A DNA stretch of 36,190 bases from PBB1 sp040400875 (GCA_040400875.1 JBBAPK010000031.1:1-36190); one strand, 5' to 3'; counted from the first letter of the stretch, positions 15,821-26,400 are shown. Program-made: numbers and translations. The notes: generated by a model from the sequence alone, not told the origin.

Positions 15821-16657
15821 ATGCCCCTTGCCCCTGAAGCCGTGCCCGCTGCCGATTCACCGGTGTCGCTGCGCCAGCGTGCGTTCGAGCTGTGGCAGTT
15901 GCCGGATGCGGCGCGCAAGGCGCAGCTCACGCGATCGCTGTGGGATGCCAAAGACGCCCATGCGCTTGTTCCCGTGCTGGCCGTCGATGCGCTGGCCGCT
16001 TCGATGGCGCCGGGCCGTCCCAAACGGCCTGATCTGGTGCCACCCAAGGACGTGCCGTCGCGCACCCCGTTCACGCTGGAAGGCCGCGCCGCGCTGCTGC
16101 ACGCCATCGCGCACATCGAGTTCAACGCCATCAATCTGGCGCTCGATGCGGTGTGGCGGTTTGATGCGATGCCCGAGGCGTTCTACCTGGATTGGCTGGG
16201 CGTGGCTGCCGAAGAGGCGCTGCATTTCACCTTGCTGCGCGAGCACTTGCTGACGCTGGGGCATGACTACGGCGACTTCGACGCACACGCCGGGCTGTGG
16301 CTGATGACGCAACGCACCGCCGGCGATGTGGTCGCGCGCATGGCGCTGGTGCCGCGCACGCTGGAAGCGCGCGGACTCGACGCCACGCCACCGCTGCAAG
16401 ACAAGTTCAAGCGCGCCGGCGACGACCGCGCAGTCGAGATCCTCGAGGTGATCCTGCGCGACGAGATCGGCCACGTGGCCATTGGCAACCGCTGGTACCG
16501 CTGGCTGTGCGAGCGCGATGGGCTCGACGCGGTGGCGCATTACCGCTGGCTCACCGAGCGCTACCAGGCGCCGCGCCTGCGGCCGCCCTTCAACACCACC
16601 GCCCGGCTGGCGGCCGGCTTCACCGAAGAAGAACTGGCCGCGCTGCCACAAGCCTGA
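15821..16657 (+). CDS. DUF455 ferritin-like protein
   Basis: A 278-residue helical protein of the DUF455 family. Glu/His pairs typical of a ferritin-like diiron four-helix bundle are visible: HIEFNAINLALDAVWR, EEALHFTLLREHL, and RDEIGHVAIGNRWYR near the end. The substrate is unknown; DUF455 proteins are distantly like MiaE-type tRNA hydroxylases, which I note only as a possibility. The frame is open further upstream, opposite the gamma-CA gene, but ATG 15821 gives the first family-like residues. A GATAAT box at 15808-15813 lies only 7 nt before the ATG, so the transcript may be leaderless. It converges on the MscS gene, 18 nt away. Confidence 0.85.
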   Translation: MPLAPEAVPAADSPVSLRQRAFELWQLPDAARKAQLTRSLWDAKDAHALVPVLAVDALAASMAPGRPKRPDLVPPKDVPSRTPFTLEGRAALLHAIAHIEFNAINLALDAVWRFDAMPEAFYLDWLGVAAEEALHFTLLREHLLTLGHDYGDFDAHAGLWLMTQRTAGDVVARMALVPRTLEARGLDATPPLQDKFKRAGDDRAVEILEVILRDEIGHVAIGNRWYRWLCERDGLDAVAHYRWLTERYQAPRLRPPFNTTARLAAGFTEEELAALPQA

Positions 16658-16675
16658 GCCGGCCGCCGCGCGGGT

Positions 16676-17986
16676 TCACGGCCCAGTCGCAGTCGCAGTC
16701 GCAGTCGCCGCAACCGACACGGCCACGGGCACGGCGTGCACCACGCGCTGCGGGAACGGAATCTCGACGCCCTGCTCGTTCAGCACCCGCAGCACCGCGA
16801 AGTTGACTTCGGAGCGCACATTGCCCTGCCCGTTTTCAGGGTCGGTGATCCAGAAATTGACGGCCAGGTCCATGCCGTTGTCACCGAACGCCAGCAGATG
16901 GACCGCAGGCGGCGGATCGGCCAGCACGCGTGTGACCTGCGTCAGCGCCGCCTCGATCTTCGGCTTGAGCGCCCTCACGTCGGTGCCGTAGGCCACCTGC
17001 ACATTGGTGGTGACCAGCACGCTCAGATCGGCCAGCGACGAGTTTTCAACCCGCTGCGTGATCAGCATCTCGTTGGGCACGATGGCCTCGCGGCCGTTGA
17101 GCGCGCGGATCAGCGTGTAGCGGGTGCGGATGTCGGTGATGCGTCCGTCGAAGTTGTCGATGCGCACCATGTCGCCAATGCGCAGCGAGCGCTCGGCCAG
17201 GATCACGAAGCCGCTGATGTAGTTGGCCGCGATCTTCTGCAGCCCGAAACCCAGCCCCACGCCGATGGCGCCGCCAAACACGCTGAGCGCGGTCAGGTCG
17301 ATGCCCACAGAACTGAGCGCCAGCAGCAGGCCGACAAACAGCAGCAGCATGCGCACCAGGTTGGCCGCCATCTTCTGCAGCGACAGGTCGCTGCCGGTGC
17401 CGCGCAGCAGCTTTTTCTCGACCCCCGCAGACACCCACAGCGCCAGCACCATCACCAGACCGGCCGTCACCAGTCCCTCGACGAAACGCCGCAAGGTGAT
17501 CGGGTGGTCGCCCATGGTCCAGCTCACACCCTCCATCGCATCGAGCATCAGTGGCAGCACGCCGGTCACCCACAGCACGGCGGCCAACCAGGCGGCCCAC
17601 GAGAAGCTGCGCTCGATGGTGCGCATCAGCCGCGAATCGGGAAAGCTCGCGCGCAGCACATGCACTGTCAGGCGCACCACCACCAGCGAGACCAGCACCG
17701 GTATGGCCAGCTTGAACACCGCCGGCTTGGCGAATCCCGTCAGCAGCACCCGCGCTGTTGCAGCCAGCACCAGCAGCAGCACCGGAAACAGCACCCCGTC
17801 GTACAGCCGCCGACCGAACCAGATGGAGTCGTCATCCGCGCCGGCACCTCTGAATGCGCGGGTGACCAGCCAGGCGACAGCCCCGCACACGGCGAGCACG
17901 CAGGCCTCGAGCAGCGCACCGGGCTGCTGCAACGCCACCAGCAGGCCTTCCATCTCGTCGGGGTTGATGGGTATGGGCACGATCAT
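16676..17986 (-). CDS. Small-conductance mechanosensitive channel (MscS family)
   Basis: A 436-residue inner-membrane protein with about five or six hydrophobic segments in the first ~250 residues. The MscS signature comes next: pore-lining Gly/Ala helix FGGAIGVGLGFGLQKIA, then NYISGFVILAERSLRIGD, then the beta domain with IDNFDGRITDIRTRYTL. The C-terminal domain ends in an (Ala-Thr)4 tail encoded by a hexanucleotide repeat. The start is uncertain: the frame extends to 18103, but ATG 17986 (MIVPIPINPDEMEG) is favoured because upstream residues are not membrane-protein-like and overlap the divergent moxR start. It is probably osmotic-downshock protection, as in the family. Confidence 0.9.
   Translation of the reverse strand: MIVPIPINPDEMEGLLVALQQPGALLEACVLAVCGAVAWLVTRAFRGAGADDDSIWFGRRLYDGVLFPVLLLVLAATARVLLTGFAKPAVFKLAIPVLVSLVVVRLTVHVLRASFPDSRLMRTIERSFSWAAWLAAVLWVTGVLPLMLDAMEGVSWTMGDHPITLRRFVEGLVTAGLVMVLALWVSAGVEKKLLRGTGSDLSLQKMAANLVRMLLLFVGLLLALSSVGIDLTALSVFGGAIGVGLGFGLQKIAANYISGFVILAERSLRIGDMVRIDNFDGRITDIRTRYTLIRALNGREAIVPNEMLITQRVENSSLADLSVLVTTNVQVAYGTDVRALKPKIEAALTQVTRVLADPPPAVHLLAFGDNGMDLAVNFWITDPENGQGNVRSEVNFAVLRVLNEQGVEIPFPQRVVHAVPVAVSVAATATATATGP
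16684..16707. repeat. Hexanucleotide tandem repeat (CAGTCG)x4
   Basis: Four perfect copies of CAGTCG lie at the 3' end of the MscS gene and encode an alternating Ala-Thr tail just before the stop. Because the unit is 6 nt, copy-number change would alter only tail length and would not shift the frame. Confidence 0.9.
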
Positions 17987-18074
17987 GGTCGGGCAGCCCG
18001 CGATGGGCTCATCGGGTGTGAAGACATGTCTTTTTGGGGGATTTGGGTGGAGCGATTGGGTTACCGTCCACAAG

Positions 18075-19001
18075 ATGAGCAGCGCACCCTGTGAAAAACT
18101 CACCCGTCTGGCCGATCAGATTAACACGATCATCGTCGGCAAACGACCGCAAATCCGTGACTGTCTGGCCTGTCTTCTGGCCGGTGGACACCTGCTGATC
18201 GAAGACGTTCCGGGCGTGGGCAAGACCACGCTGGCGCAGGCCTTGTCAATCTCTTTGGGGCTGCAGTTTTCACGGGTGCAGTTCACTGCCGACTTGATGC
18301 CCACCGACTTGCTGGGCGTGAGCGTGTACGAGCGCACGCGCGAGTCCTTCGTGTTCCACCCCGGGCCGGTGTTTTCGCAGGTGCTGCTCGCCGACGAGAT
18401 CAACCGCGCCGGGCCGCGCACGCAAAGCGCGCTGCTCGAGGCAATGGAAGAGCAGCAAGTCAGCGTCGACGGCGAAACGCGCGCTCTGCCCCAGCCGTTT
18501 TTCGTCATCGCCACGCAAAACCCCAGCGACCAGTTGGGCACCTACGCGCTGCCCGAGTCGCAGCTCGACCGCTTTTTGATGTGCATCACGCTGGGCTATC
18601 CCGACCGCGCCAGCGAGCGTGAGCTGCTCGCCGGCCAGGACCGACGCGAGGCCTTGCAACAGTTGCGCCCGGTCATGAGCGTGGACGAGTTGATGGCCGC
18701 GCAGCGCGAGGTGCTCGCGGTGCATGCCTCGGGCGCGCTGCTCGATTACCTGCAGTTGCTGATCGCGGCCACCCGCTCTGGCGCGTGGTTTGTCGAAGGC
18801 CTGAGCCCGCGCGCCGGCATCGCGGTGCTGCGTGCGGCCAAGGCCCATGCGCTGCTCGATGGCCGCAATCATGTGGCGCCCGATGACATCCAGGCCATCT
18901 TGGTCCAGACCGCAGCACACCGGTTGACGCCGCTGCCCGCTTCAGGGCGCAGCCGTGCCGCGCAGCTGCGCGCCATGATCGAGGCCACGCCGCTGCCGTG
19001 A
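18075..19001 (+). CDS. MoxR-family AAA+ ATPase
   Basis: A 308-residue MoxR-type ATPase. Walker A is GVGKTT (residues 47-52). Walker B is LLADEINRA with Asp107 and Glu108. Sensor 1 lies in IATQNPSDQLGTYALPE, and the C-terminal lid contains LSPRAGIAVLRAAKAHAL. MoxR proteins act as chaperones for von Willebrand-domain or membrane partners. The start overlaps the divergent open frame of MscS, and ATG 18075 gives the family N-terminus. Downstream DUF58 (GTGA overlap) and TgpA-type transglutaminase genes form the common MoxR-DUF58-TgpA set, here without VWA genes. Confidence 0.93.
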   Translation: MSSAPCEKLTRLADQINTIIVGKRPQIRDCLACLLAGGHLLIEDVPGVGKTTLAQALSISLGLQFSRVQFTADLMPTDLLGVSVYERTRESFVFHPGPVFSQVLLADEINRAGPRTQSALLEAMEEQQVSVDGETRALPQPFFVIATQNPSDQLGTYALPESQLDRFLMCITLGYPDRASERELLAGQDRREALQQLRPVMSVDELMAAQREVLAVHASGALLDYLQLLIAATRSGAWFVEGLSPRAGIAVLRAAKAHALLDGRNHVAPDDIQAILVQTAAHRLTPLPASGRSRAAQLRAMIEATPLP

Positions 19002-19984
19002 AAGGCACGACCACCGCTCGCGCTCGCATCGCCCAGCGCATCGAAGCGTGGCTGCAGCAGCGCTCGCCACGCAGCGACAGCCTGCTGCTCACCCACCGCA
19101 ACGTCTACATCCTGCCCACCACCGCCGGGCTGCTGTTTTGCCTGACGCTGGTGGTGCTGCTGGTCGCGTCCATCAACTACCAGCTCAATCTCGGTTACCT
19201 GCTGACCTTCTTGCTGGCGGGCAGCGGCGTGGTGTCAATGCACATGACGCACAACACGCTGCGCGGGCTGACGCTGCAACTGCGACCGGTACAGGCGGCG
19301 TTTGCCGGCGACACCGCCGTGCTCGAAGCCGTGCTCTCGGCCGGCCGCGGCGATCGCTACGGCGTGGCGCTGCGGCTGCAGTCGGCCGATGCCTCAAGCG
19401 CCAGCCACACCGACGTGCCAGGCCAAGGTCAGGCGGTGCTGCAGATCGGCTTCGTGCCACCCGCACGTGGGCGCCATAGGCTGCCCACGCTGCGCGTGCA
19501 GACGCACTTTCCGATGGGGCTTTTTCGCGCCTGGGCGGTGTGGCACCCGGCCATGTCGGTGCTGGTGTATCCACAGCCCGAGCGTCCTGCCAGCGCGCTG
19601 CCTGCGGCGCTCGGCGTGCCCGGCGGGCCGCTGCGTTCGCGCACCGCAGGGGCCGATGAATTCGACGGCGTGCGCCCCTACCGCCGTGGCGACGCGCCCA
19701 AGGCCATCGCCTGGAAGCAAGCCGCCAAGACGCTGGCCAGCGGCGGCGATCTGATCAGCCGCGATCACAGCGCCCACACGCAGCAGCAGCTGTGGCTGTC
19801 GTGGCAAGACTGCGGCATCAGCGGTGCCGAAGCGCGACTGTCCAGGCTCGCGGCCTGGATCGTCGAGGCCGACCGCCGTGACGTGGCCTGGGGCTTGAGC
19901 CTGCCGGCCGAAGAGCTGCCCATGGGCCAGGGTGATCAACACCGGCAGCAAGGTCTGGAGCGGCTCGCGCTGTGGTCGGCATGA
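18998..19984 (+). CDS. DUF58 domain membrane protein
   Basis: A 328-residue protein. Two adjacent TM segments lie near residues 41-58 and 65-81 (TAGLLFCLTLVVLLVAS; LNLGYLLTFLLAGSGVV). A beta-rich region follows, then the DUF58 signature GADEFDGVRPYRRGDAPKAIAWKQAAK. Its role is unknown; the family is almost always next to MoxR and transglutaminase genes and is thought to work in cell-envelope assembly. The GTG start overlaps the moxR stop and its own stop overlaps the next ATG, so the three genes are translationally coupled. Confidence 0.9.
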   Translation: MKGTTTARARIAQRIEAWLQQRSPRSDSLLLTHRNVYILPTTAGLLFCLTLVVLLVASINYQLNLGYLLTFLLAGSGVVSMHMTHNTLRGLTLQLRPVQAAFAGDTAVLEAVLSAGRGDRYGVALRLQSADASSASHTDVPGQGQAVLQIGFVPPARGRHRLPTLRVQTHFPMGLFRAWAVWHPAMSVLVYPQPERPASALPAALGVPGGPLRSRTAGADEFDGVRPYRRGDAPKAIAWKQAAKTLASGGDLISRDHSAHTQQQLWLSWQDCGISGAEARLSRLAAWIVEADRRDVAWGLSLPAEELPMGQGDQHRQQGLERLALWSA

Positions 19985-22077
19985 GCAGCGCCAGCCCGGC
20001 GGGCCAGGCCGCTTCAACTTCAAGTTCAGCACCCAAGCGGCTCTGGCCGGGCTGGGGCCACCTGACGCGCGACGCGCGCGACACGCTGTTCTTGCTGGGC
20101 CTGATCGGCTGGACGGTGCTGCCGCACCTGTTCCACCTGCCGCTGTGGTGCGCGGTGCTCACCGCTGCGGTGCTGCTCACACGCGGAGTGCTGGCGCTCA
20201 AGGGCGCGGCGCTGCCCGGTCGCTGGAGCCTGGTGGGCGTGCTGGTGCTGACCACCGGGCTGACCTTCTGGTCTTATGGCTCGCTGCTGGGCAAGGAGCC
20301 TGGCGTGGCGATGGCGGTGGCGCTCATGGCCATCAAGACGCTCGAGCTGCGCGCCCGCCGCGACGCCTTCGTGGTCTTCTTTCTGGGCTTTTTCCTGATC
20401 CTCACGCAGTTTCTTTATTCGCAAAGCCTGCTGGTGGCGCTGGCCATGCTGGTGTCGGTGTGGGGCTTGCTGAGCGCGCTGGTGCTGGCCAGCATGCCGG
20501 TGGGCAAGCCACCCTTGTCGCTGGTGATGGGTCTGGCCGGCAAGACCGCCTTGCTGGGCGCGCCGCTGATGGTGGCGATGTTCATGCTGTTTCCGCGCAT
20601 CAGCCCGCTGTGGGGCGTGCCGCAAGACAACCAGTCGGGCATGGGCCTGTCGAACACCATGTCGTTTGGCTCGGTGGCGGTGCTGGCTCAAAACGAAGGT
20701 GTGGCCATGCGCCTGCGCTTTGACGGCCCGCCGGTGCCAGCGCAAGCAGCCTACTTTCGCGGACCGGTGCTCGGGCACTTCGACGGCACAGAGTGGACGG
20801 TGCAGCCACCGGGTTTTCCGGCAGTGCTCACCCCCCGTGCCGACCTTGCGGTGCGCGGCGAGGCCATCGGCTACGAGGTCACGCTCGAGCCGCTGCGCCT
20901 CAAGAGCATTCCGCTGCTTGAAGCCAGCAGCGTGGCGCCACAGATCGATGGCGTGCGGGTCGCGCAAACCGATGACCTGCAGTGGCTGGCCGATCAGCCG
21001 CTGTACTCGCGCGTGCGCTTTCGCAGCGTCGCCCACACCGACTTCAGCCACGGCCCCTTGGTACCGCTGATCGGGCTGCAGGACTACATCGACCTGCCGG
21101 CGGGCTACAACCCGCGCACGCTGGCCTGGGCCATGGCCATGCGTCGACAACCGCGCTACGCCGAAGCCGGTGCCGATGTGCTGGCCGCCGCGCTGATGGA
21201 ACACATCCGCACCGGTGGCTACAGCTACACGCTCACGCCCGGCGCCTACGGCGAGATCGATGCCCGCAGCGCGGTCGACGAGTTCTGGCTTGATCGCAAG
21301 CTGGGGTTTTGCGAACACTTTGCCGCCGCCTTCGTGGTGGTGATGCGCGCGCTCGATGTGCCCGCACGCGTGGTCACCGGCTACCAGGGCTTCGACGCCA
21401 CACCCGTCGACGGCTTCCACGTGGTGCGCCACAGCAACGCCCACGCCTGGGCCGAGTACTGGCGCGAGGGCGTTGGCTGGGTGCGCGCCGACCCCACCAC
21501 CGCCGTCGCCCCCGAGCGGGTGCTGAGCAACCGGCGCCTGGTGGCCGCGCCCGGGTTGATGGATGGCGCGATGGGCTTGGTTGGCCCGCGAGTGCTGGCG
21601 CAATTTCGCGAGAGCTGGGAGGCGGTCAACAACCGCTGGAACCAGTGGGTGCTGGACTACTCGCGCGGCACCCAGCTCGACTTGCTCTCGCGCATCGGTT
21701 TCAGCCAGCCGGACTGGGAAGACCTGGCCTGGCTGATGGTGGCCGCGTGTGGCGGCTTGTCGCTGGCGGCCACCGGCTGGGCCTGGTGGGAGCGTCAGCG
21801 GATCGACCCCTGGAAGCGGCAAATGACACAACTGCGCGCCGCTGTGCTGCGGCTGGGCGTGCCAAGCGCCGATCACGACTCGCCGCGCACGCTCGCGCAG
21901 CGCGTGCGCACGCAGCTGGGTGACGCCGGCGAGCCGCTGGCCCAAGGCTTCGACGCCATCGACGCCGCACGCTACGGCCGCCACGCACAAACGCGGCCCG
22001 ACCCCCAGCTGACGCGCGAGTTCACCGCCCATGCCCGCCGGCTGGCACAGGCTGCAAGCGTGGTGCGCGCTCGATAA
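19981..22077 (+). CDS. TgpA-type membrane transglutaminase-like protein
   Basis: A 698-residue protein like Pseudomonas TgpA. The N-terminal DUF3488 region has about five TM helices (residues ~30-210). A periplasmic transglutaminase-like core follows, with Cys444 in GFCEHFAAAF, His488 in SNAHAWAEYW and Asp504 in VRADPTTA forming the catalytic triad. A last TM helix (WLMVAACGGLSLAATGWAW) leads to a DUF4129-like tail. The substrate is unknown; TgpA is important for viability in Pseudomonas. ATG 19981 is chosen over an in-frame GTG 9 nt upstream because it overlaps the DUF58 stop as ATGA. mltB starts 7 nt downstream. Confidence 0.93.
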   Translation: MSSASPAGQAASTSSSAPKRLWPGWGHLTRDARDTLFLLGLIGWTVLPHLFHLPLWCAVLTAAVLLTRGVLALKGAALPGRWSLVGVLVLTTGLTFWSYGSLLGKEPGVAMAVALMAIKTLELRARRDAFVVFFLGFFLILTQFLYSQSLLVALAMLVSVWGLLSALVLASMPVGKPPLSLVMGLAGKTALLGAPLMVAMFMLFPRISPLWGVPQDNQSGMGLSNTMSFGSVAVLAQNEGVAMRLRFDGPPVPAQAAYFRGPVLGHFDGTEWTVQPPGFPAVLTPRADLAVRGEAIGYEVTLEPLRLKSIPLLEASSVAPQIDGVRVAQTDDLQWLADQPLYSRVRFRSVAHTDFSHGPLVPLIGLQDYIDLPAGYNPRTLAWAMAMRRQPRYAEAGADVLAAALMEHIRTGGYSYTLTPGAYGEIDARSAVDEFWLDRKLGFCEHFAAAFVVVMRALDVPARVVTGYQGFDATPVDGFHVVRHSNAHAWAEYWREGVGWVRADPTTAVAPERVLSNRRLVAAPGLMDGAMGLVGPRVLAQFRESWEAVNNRWNQWVLDYSRGTQLDLLSRIGFSQPDWEDLAWLMVAACGGLSLAATGWAWWERQRIDPWKRQMTQLRAAVLRLGVPSADHDSPRTLAQRVRTQLGDAGEPLAQGFDAIDAARYGRHAQTRPDPQLTREFTAHARRLAQAASVVRAR

Positions 22078-22084
22078 TTTGCCC

Positions 22085-23275
22085 ATGAAACTGTCATCGA
22101 CCGAGGCCGCGCGGCGTGCCTGTGTGCGAGCCTGGTGGCTCGCAGCGTGTTTGGCTGTGGGCATGGCGGGCAGCAGCCCAGCCAGCGCCGCCGACGCCAG
22201 CGCAACCATCACCACCGCGCCACCAGCCAGCAAGCCCAAGAAGCCCGCCAAGCCCAAGGCCACCAGCAAGCATCGCAAATCGGCGGTGCGCTCCGACACT
22301 GACCTCGATCAAGTCATCTACGGCCGGCGCGCCGATGTGATGCAGTTCGCCGACGAGGTGGCGCAGCGCCAGGATCTCGATGTGGCCCAGCTGCGCTCAG
22401 CGCTCGCGCAGTCGCGCTTCATGCCCACGGTGGCCAAGCTGATCATGCCGCCGCCTGCGGGCACGGCCAAGAACTGGGCGGCCTACCGTGACCGCTTCAT
22501 CGAGCCCCAACGCATCGCCGCCGGCGTGGCCTTCTGGCAGGCCAACGAGCGCTGGCTGAAACAGGCCGAAGATGTCTACGGCGTGCCGGCCGAGATCGTC
22601 ATCGGCATCATCGGCGTCGAAACCCTCTATGGCCAGCACATGGGGGGCTTTCGGGTGATCGACGCGCTGGCCACGCTGGCGTTTGACTTTCCGCCCGGCC
22701 GCAAGGACCGCAGCGCCTTCTTCAAAGACGAGCTGGAGCAATGGCTGGTGCTCAGCCACCGCGAAGGTCGCGATCCGCTGACGGCCAAGGGCAGCTACGC
22801 CGGCGCCATGGGCATGCCGCAGTTCATGCCCAGCAGCGTGACCAAGTACGCGGTCGACTTCGACGGCGACGGCCACATTGACCTGCACGCGAACACGGCA
22901 GACGTGATCGGCAGCGTGGCGCGCTATCTGGCCGACTTTGGCTGGCAGCGCGGGCTGATCACCCACCTTCAGGTCAGCCCGCCAGCCGATGCCGCCCAAC
23001 GCGCCGAGCTGCTCGCACCCGACATCCTGCCCAGCTTCACTGCACAAGAGTTCATCGACCACGGCGCGGTGTTCGGCTCACAAGCTGAGCTCGCGCGCAT
23101 CGGCGGGCCCGCAGGCAGCACCCGGCTGGCACTGGTCGAGCTGCAAAACGCAGGCGCCGCGCCCAGCCACGTGGCGGGCACAGGCAATTTCTACGCGATC
23201 ACCCGCTACAACTGGTCTAGCTATTACGCGCTGGCGGTGATCGAGCTGGGCGCGGCCGTGCGGCGAGCGCGGTAG
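22085..23275 (+). CDS. mltB: Lytic murein transglycosylase B
   Basis: A 396-residue exported peptidoglycan lytic transglycosylase. The signal peptide is roughly residues 1-36, with basic RRACVRAWW followed by LAACLAVGMAG and ASAADA. A Lys/Pro-rich spacer (KPKKPAKPKA) follows; no lipobox is obvious, so it may be soluble. The SLT_2/MltB domain has catalytic Glu179 in GVETLYGQ, the AGAMGMPQFMPSS motif and the DGDGHIDL loop. The C-terminal NFYAITRYNWSSYYALAV is typical of the family. It is 7 nt from tgpA, so probably in the same transcript. Confidence 0.95.
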   Translation: MKLSSTEAARRACVRAWWLAACLAVGMAGSSPASAADASATITTAPPASKPKKPAKPKATSKHRKSAVRSDTDLDQVIYGRRADVMQFADEVAQRQDLDVAQLRSALAQSRFMPTVAKLIMPPPAGTAKNWAAYRDRFIEPQRIAAGVAFWQANERWLKQAEDVYGVPAEIVIGIIGVETLYGQHMGGFRVIDALATLAFDFPPGRKDRSAFFKDELEQWLVLSHREGRDPLTAKGSYAGAMGMPQFMPSSVTKYAVDFDGDGHIDLHANTADVIGSVARYLADFGWQRGLITHLQVSPPADAAQRAELLAPDILPSFTAQEFIDHGAVFGSQAELARIGGPAGSTRLALVELQNAGAAPSHVAGTGNFYAITRYNWSSYYALAVIELGAAVRRAR

Positions 23276-23495
23276 ACCCAAAGCACCCAGCGCACCCTGC
23301 CGAAACAACCATTGATGAGAAAAATCAACAACTGATGAAGAAAATGGAAACTATTTAACAAATCTAACTTAGTTAAATCATGTAATCTCGTTTTGTGTGA
23401 GCAGTGTTCGTTTCTGAGACCCTGGTGCGGGTGGTTGCCAACCACTGATGACGGGGGGCTGCGGCCAGCTCACGTTTTCACGAACGAGAGCCCGC
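23276..23495. promoter_or_regulatory. AT-rich leader region upstream of the TpsA gene
   Basis: This 220-nt gap contains an AT-rich stretch (about 23310-23395) with repeated near-copies of TTGATGAGAAAA / CTGATGAAGAAAA, unlike the GC-rich surroundings. A hairpin GTGGTT-GCC-AACCAC lies at 23431-23445. It likely holds the promoter and leader of the downstream secreted protein gene. I could not assign boxes or a known riboswitch. Confidence 0.45.
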
Positions 23496-26400
23496 ATGAA
23501 AACCAACAGCTCGCTGAACCACGTTTTCCGCCTGATCTGGAACCAGTCCATCGGTGCTTGGGTGGCGGTGGCCGAGACCACACGAGGTCGGGGCAAGGCC
23601 TCTAGCGTGGGTTCGGGTGTGGCCAGCGCGGTGCTTGGTGCGGCCAGCCTCGGGCTGATGCTGCTCGGTACGCCGGCACAGGCCGCACCGGCCGGAGGCC
23701 AGGTCACCGCCGGCAGCGGCAGCGTGAGCCACAGCGGGGCCACCACCACCGTCAAGCAAAACTCGGCTGCGTTGTCGTTGAGCTGGCAAAGCTTCAACAT
23801 CGGCAAGTCCGAAACGGTCAACTTCGTGCAGCCCACGGCGAAGTCAATCGCAGTCAACCGCATCCTCGACACCAACGGCAGCCAGATCCTCGGCCGCCTC
23901 AACGCCAACGGTCAGGTCTGGCTGATCAACCCCAACGGCTTGCTGTTCGGGCGCGGTGCGCAAGTCAACGTGGGTGGCCTGGTGGCCAGCACGCTGGACG
24001 TGTCGGACGACAGCCTGTCCGGCAGCACCCACCGCTTTGCAGGCGACAGCACCGCCGGCGTCATCAACCAGGGCCACATCAGCGCATCTGAGGGCGGCAG
24101 CGTGGTGCTGCTGGGCCACCATGTGAGCAACACCGGCACCATCAGCGCGCAGCTGGGCACAGTCGCACTCGCTGCGGGCAATGCCACCACGCTGCAGTTT
24201 GAAGGCAGCCGGCTGGTCAACCTGCGCGTGGACGACAACTTGCTCGACGCGTTGGCCGACAACGGCGGGCTGCTGCAAGCCGACGGCGGCCAGGTGCTCA
24301 TGAGCGCCGGTGCGCGCAACTCGGTGCTGGCCAGCGTGGTCAACAACACCGGCGTGATCGAAGCGCGCACAGTCGAACAAAGCGAAGGCCGCATCGTGCT
24401 GCTGGGCGGCATGGCCGCAGGCACCACCCACGTGGCCGGCACGCTGGACGCCAGTGCTCCGAGTGGCGGCAATGGCGGGTTCATCGAGACCTCGGCAGCG
24501 CATGTGCAGGTGGCCGATGGCACGCGCATCACCACGGCCGCACCACGGGGCCAAACCGGCACGTGGCTGATCGACCCGACCGACTTCACGGTGGCCGCTG
24601 GCAGTGCGGCGCTCACCAGCAGCGGCATCGGGGCCGACACGCTGTCGACGAGTCTGGGCAGCACCAGCGTCACCATCGCGACCGACAACCTCAACGGCAA
24701 CGACGCGGGCGACATCAACGTCAACTCATCGGTCAGCTGGAGCGCCAACACGCTCACGCTGAGCGCGTACAACAACATCAACATCAACGCCGCGCTCAAC
24801 GGCAGCGGCACGGCCAGCCTGGCCTTCGAGTACGGCCAGGGTGCGGTGGCCCTCAACAACACCAGCCGCTACAACATCAACGCGCCGGTCAGCCTGCCGG
24901 CCGGTGACCACTTCAGCACCAAGCAGGGCAGCGATGGCACCGTGCAGGGGTGGAAGGTGATCACCGACCTGGGCCTCTCGGGCAGCACCACGGGCACCGA
25001 CCTGCAGGGCATCAACCTGTCAGGGCACTACGTGCTGGGCGCGGACATCGATGCGTCAGACACCGCGCTCTGGAACGCCGGCGCGGGGTTTGCGCCGATA
25101 GGCACTGAGCCAAGCCGCTTCACTGGCAACTTCAACGGCCTGGGCCACACGATTGACCACCTCACGATCAACCGGGCCCCGGACTACTTGGGGCTGTTTG
25201 GCTACGCGGACGCAGGCTCGGAAATCCGCAACGTCGGGCTGACGGATGTGGCCAACTACACCAGCGCCACCCCCGAAAACGGCAACGCGAACCCCAACTG
25301 GGACTTCACCAACACCTGGTACGTGGTCGACGGCTCGACGCGGCCTTTTCTGCGCATGGAATACAGCACCACCATCAGCAACGCGCACCAGTTGCAGCTG
25401 ATGGGCATGGACCTCACAGCGCACTACACGCTGGCGAACAACATCGATCTGGCGGCTGAACTGGCCGACAAGAGCGGCATGTGGGGTGGCAGCGCAGCCG
25501 GGTTTGCGCCGATAGGCATTGACTATGCAAGCCGCTTCACCGGCAGCTTCGATGGGCAGGGCCACACCATCGGCCACCTGACCATCAACCGGCTCGACAA
25601 GGACTTCGTGGGGCTGTTCGGCTACGCGGGCGCAGGCTCGGCCATCAGCGATGTGGGCCTCACCGATGCCTCGGTCGCGGGTCCGGACCTCGTCGGCGCT
25701 CTGGTGGGGATCAGCTTGGGCACCATCACCAACAGCTACGCGACGGGCAGCGTCAGCGGCACCACCTACGTCGGCGGTCTGGTGGGCATCAACGACGGCA
25801 TCGTCACCAACAGCTACTGGAACATCACCAGCACCGGGCAAACCAGCTCGGCTGGCGGTGTAGGGCTGACGCAGGCGCAGATGACCTCGGCGGCGAGTTA
25901 CGACGGCTGGGACTTCGACAACACCTGGGTGGTCTACGAGGGCCACACCGCGCCGCTGCTGCGCAGCTTCATGACGGCGCTGACTGTCACGGTGGACTAC
26001 GGCGAAGGTGCGACCAAGGTCTATGACGCCACCACGGTCTACAACGGCGGCACAGTGGTCAGCTACTCGCTGGACGATGCCGACACTGCCAGGATCTATG
26101 GCGATGTGACCGGCACGCTGAGCAGCAGCCACGTGGGCAGCCGCACTGTCACCGCCGATGGCGGTCTGTACTCCGACCAGCAGGGCTACATCATTTCCTA
26201 CGACACCAGCGCCAACAACACGGTGCAGGTGACGCCGGCCACGCTGACCTACCGGGCCAACGCGGCCAGCTTCTTCAACGGACAAACGCCCATAGGGCTG
26301 AGCGGCACGATCACAGGCTGGATGGGCGATGACACGCTGGCCTCGGCCACCTGCGGCTGCATCAGCTGGACGACCAGCGCGCTGAGCAGCAGCTATCCGG

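Noticed and set aside
23276..23495. c-di-GMP (GEMM) riboswitch before tpsA
   Set aside because: The conserved GEMM core and paired hairpins are not found; only one small hairpin is visible.
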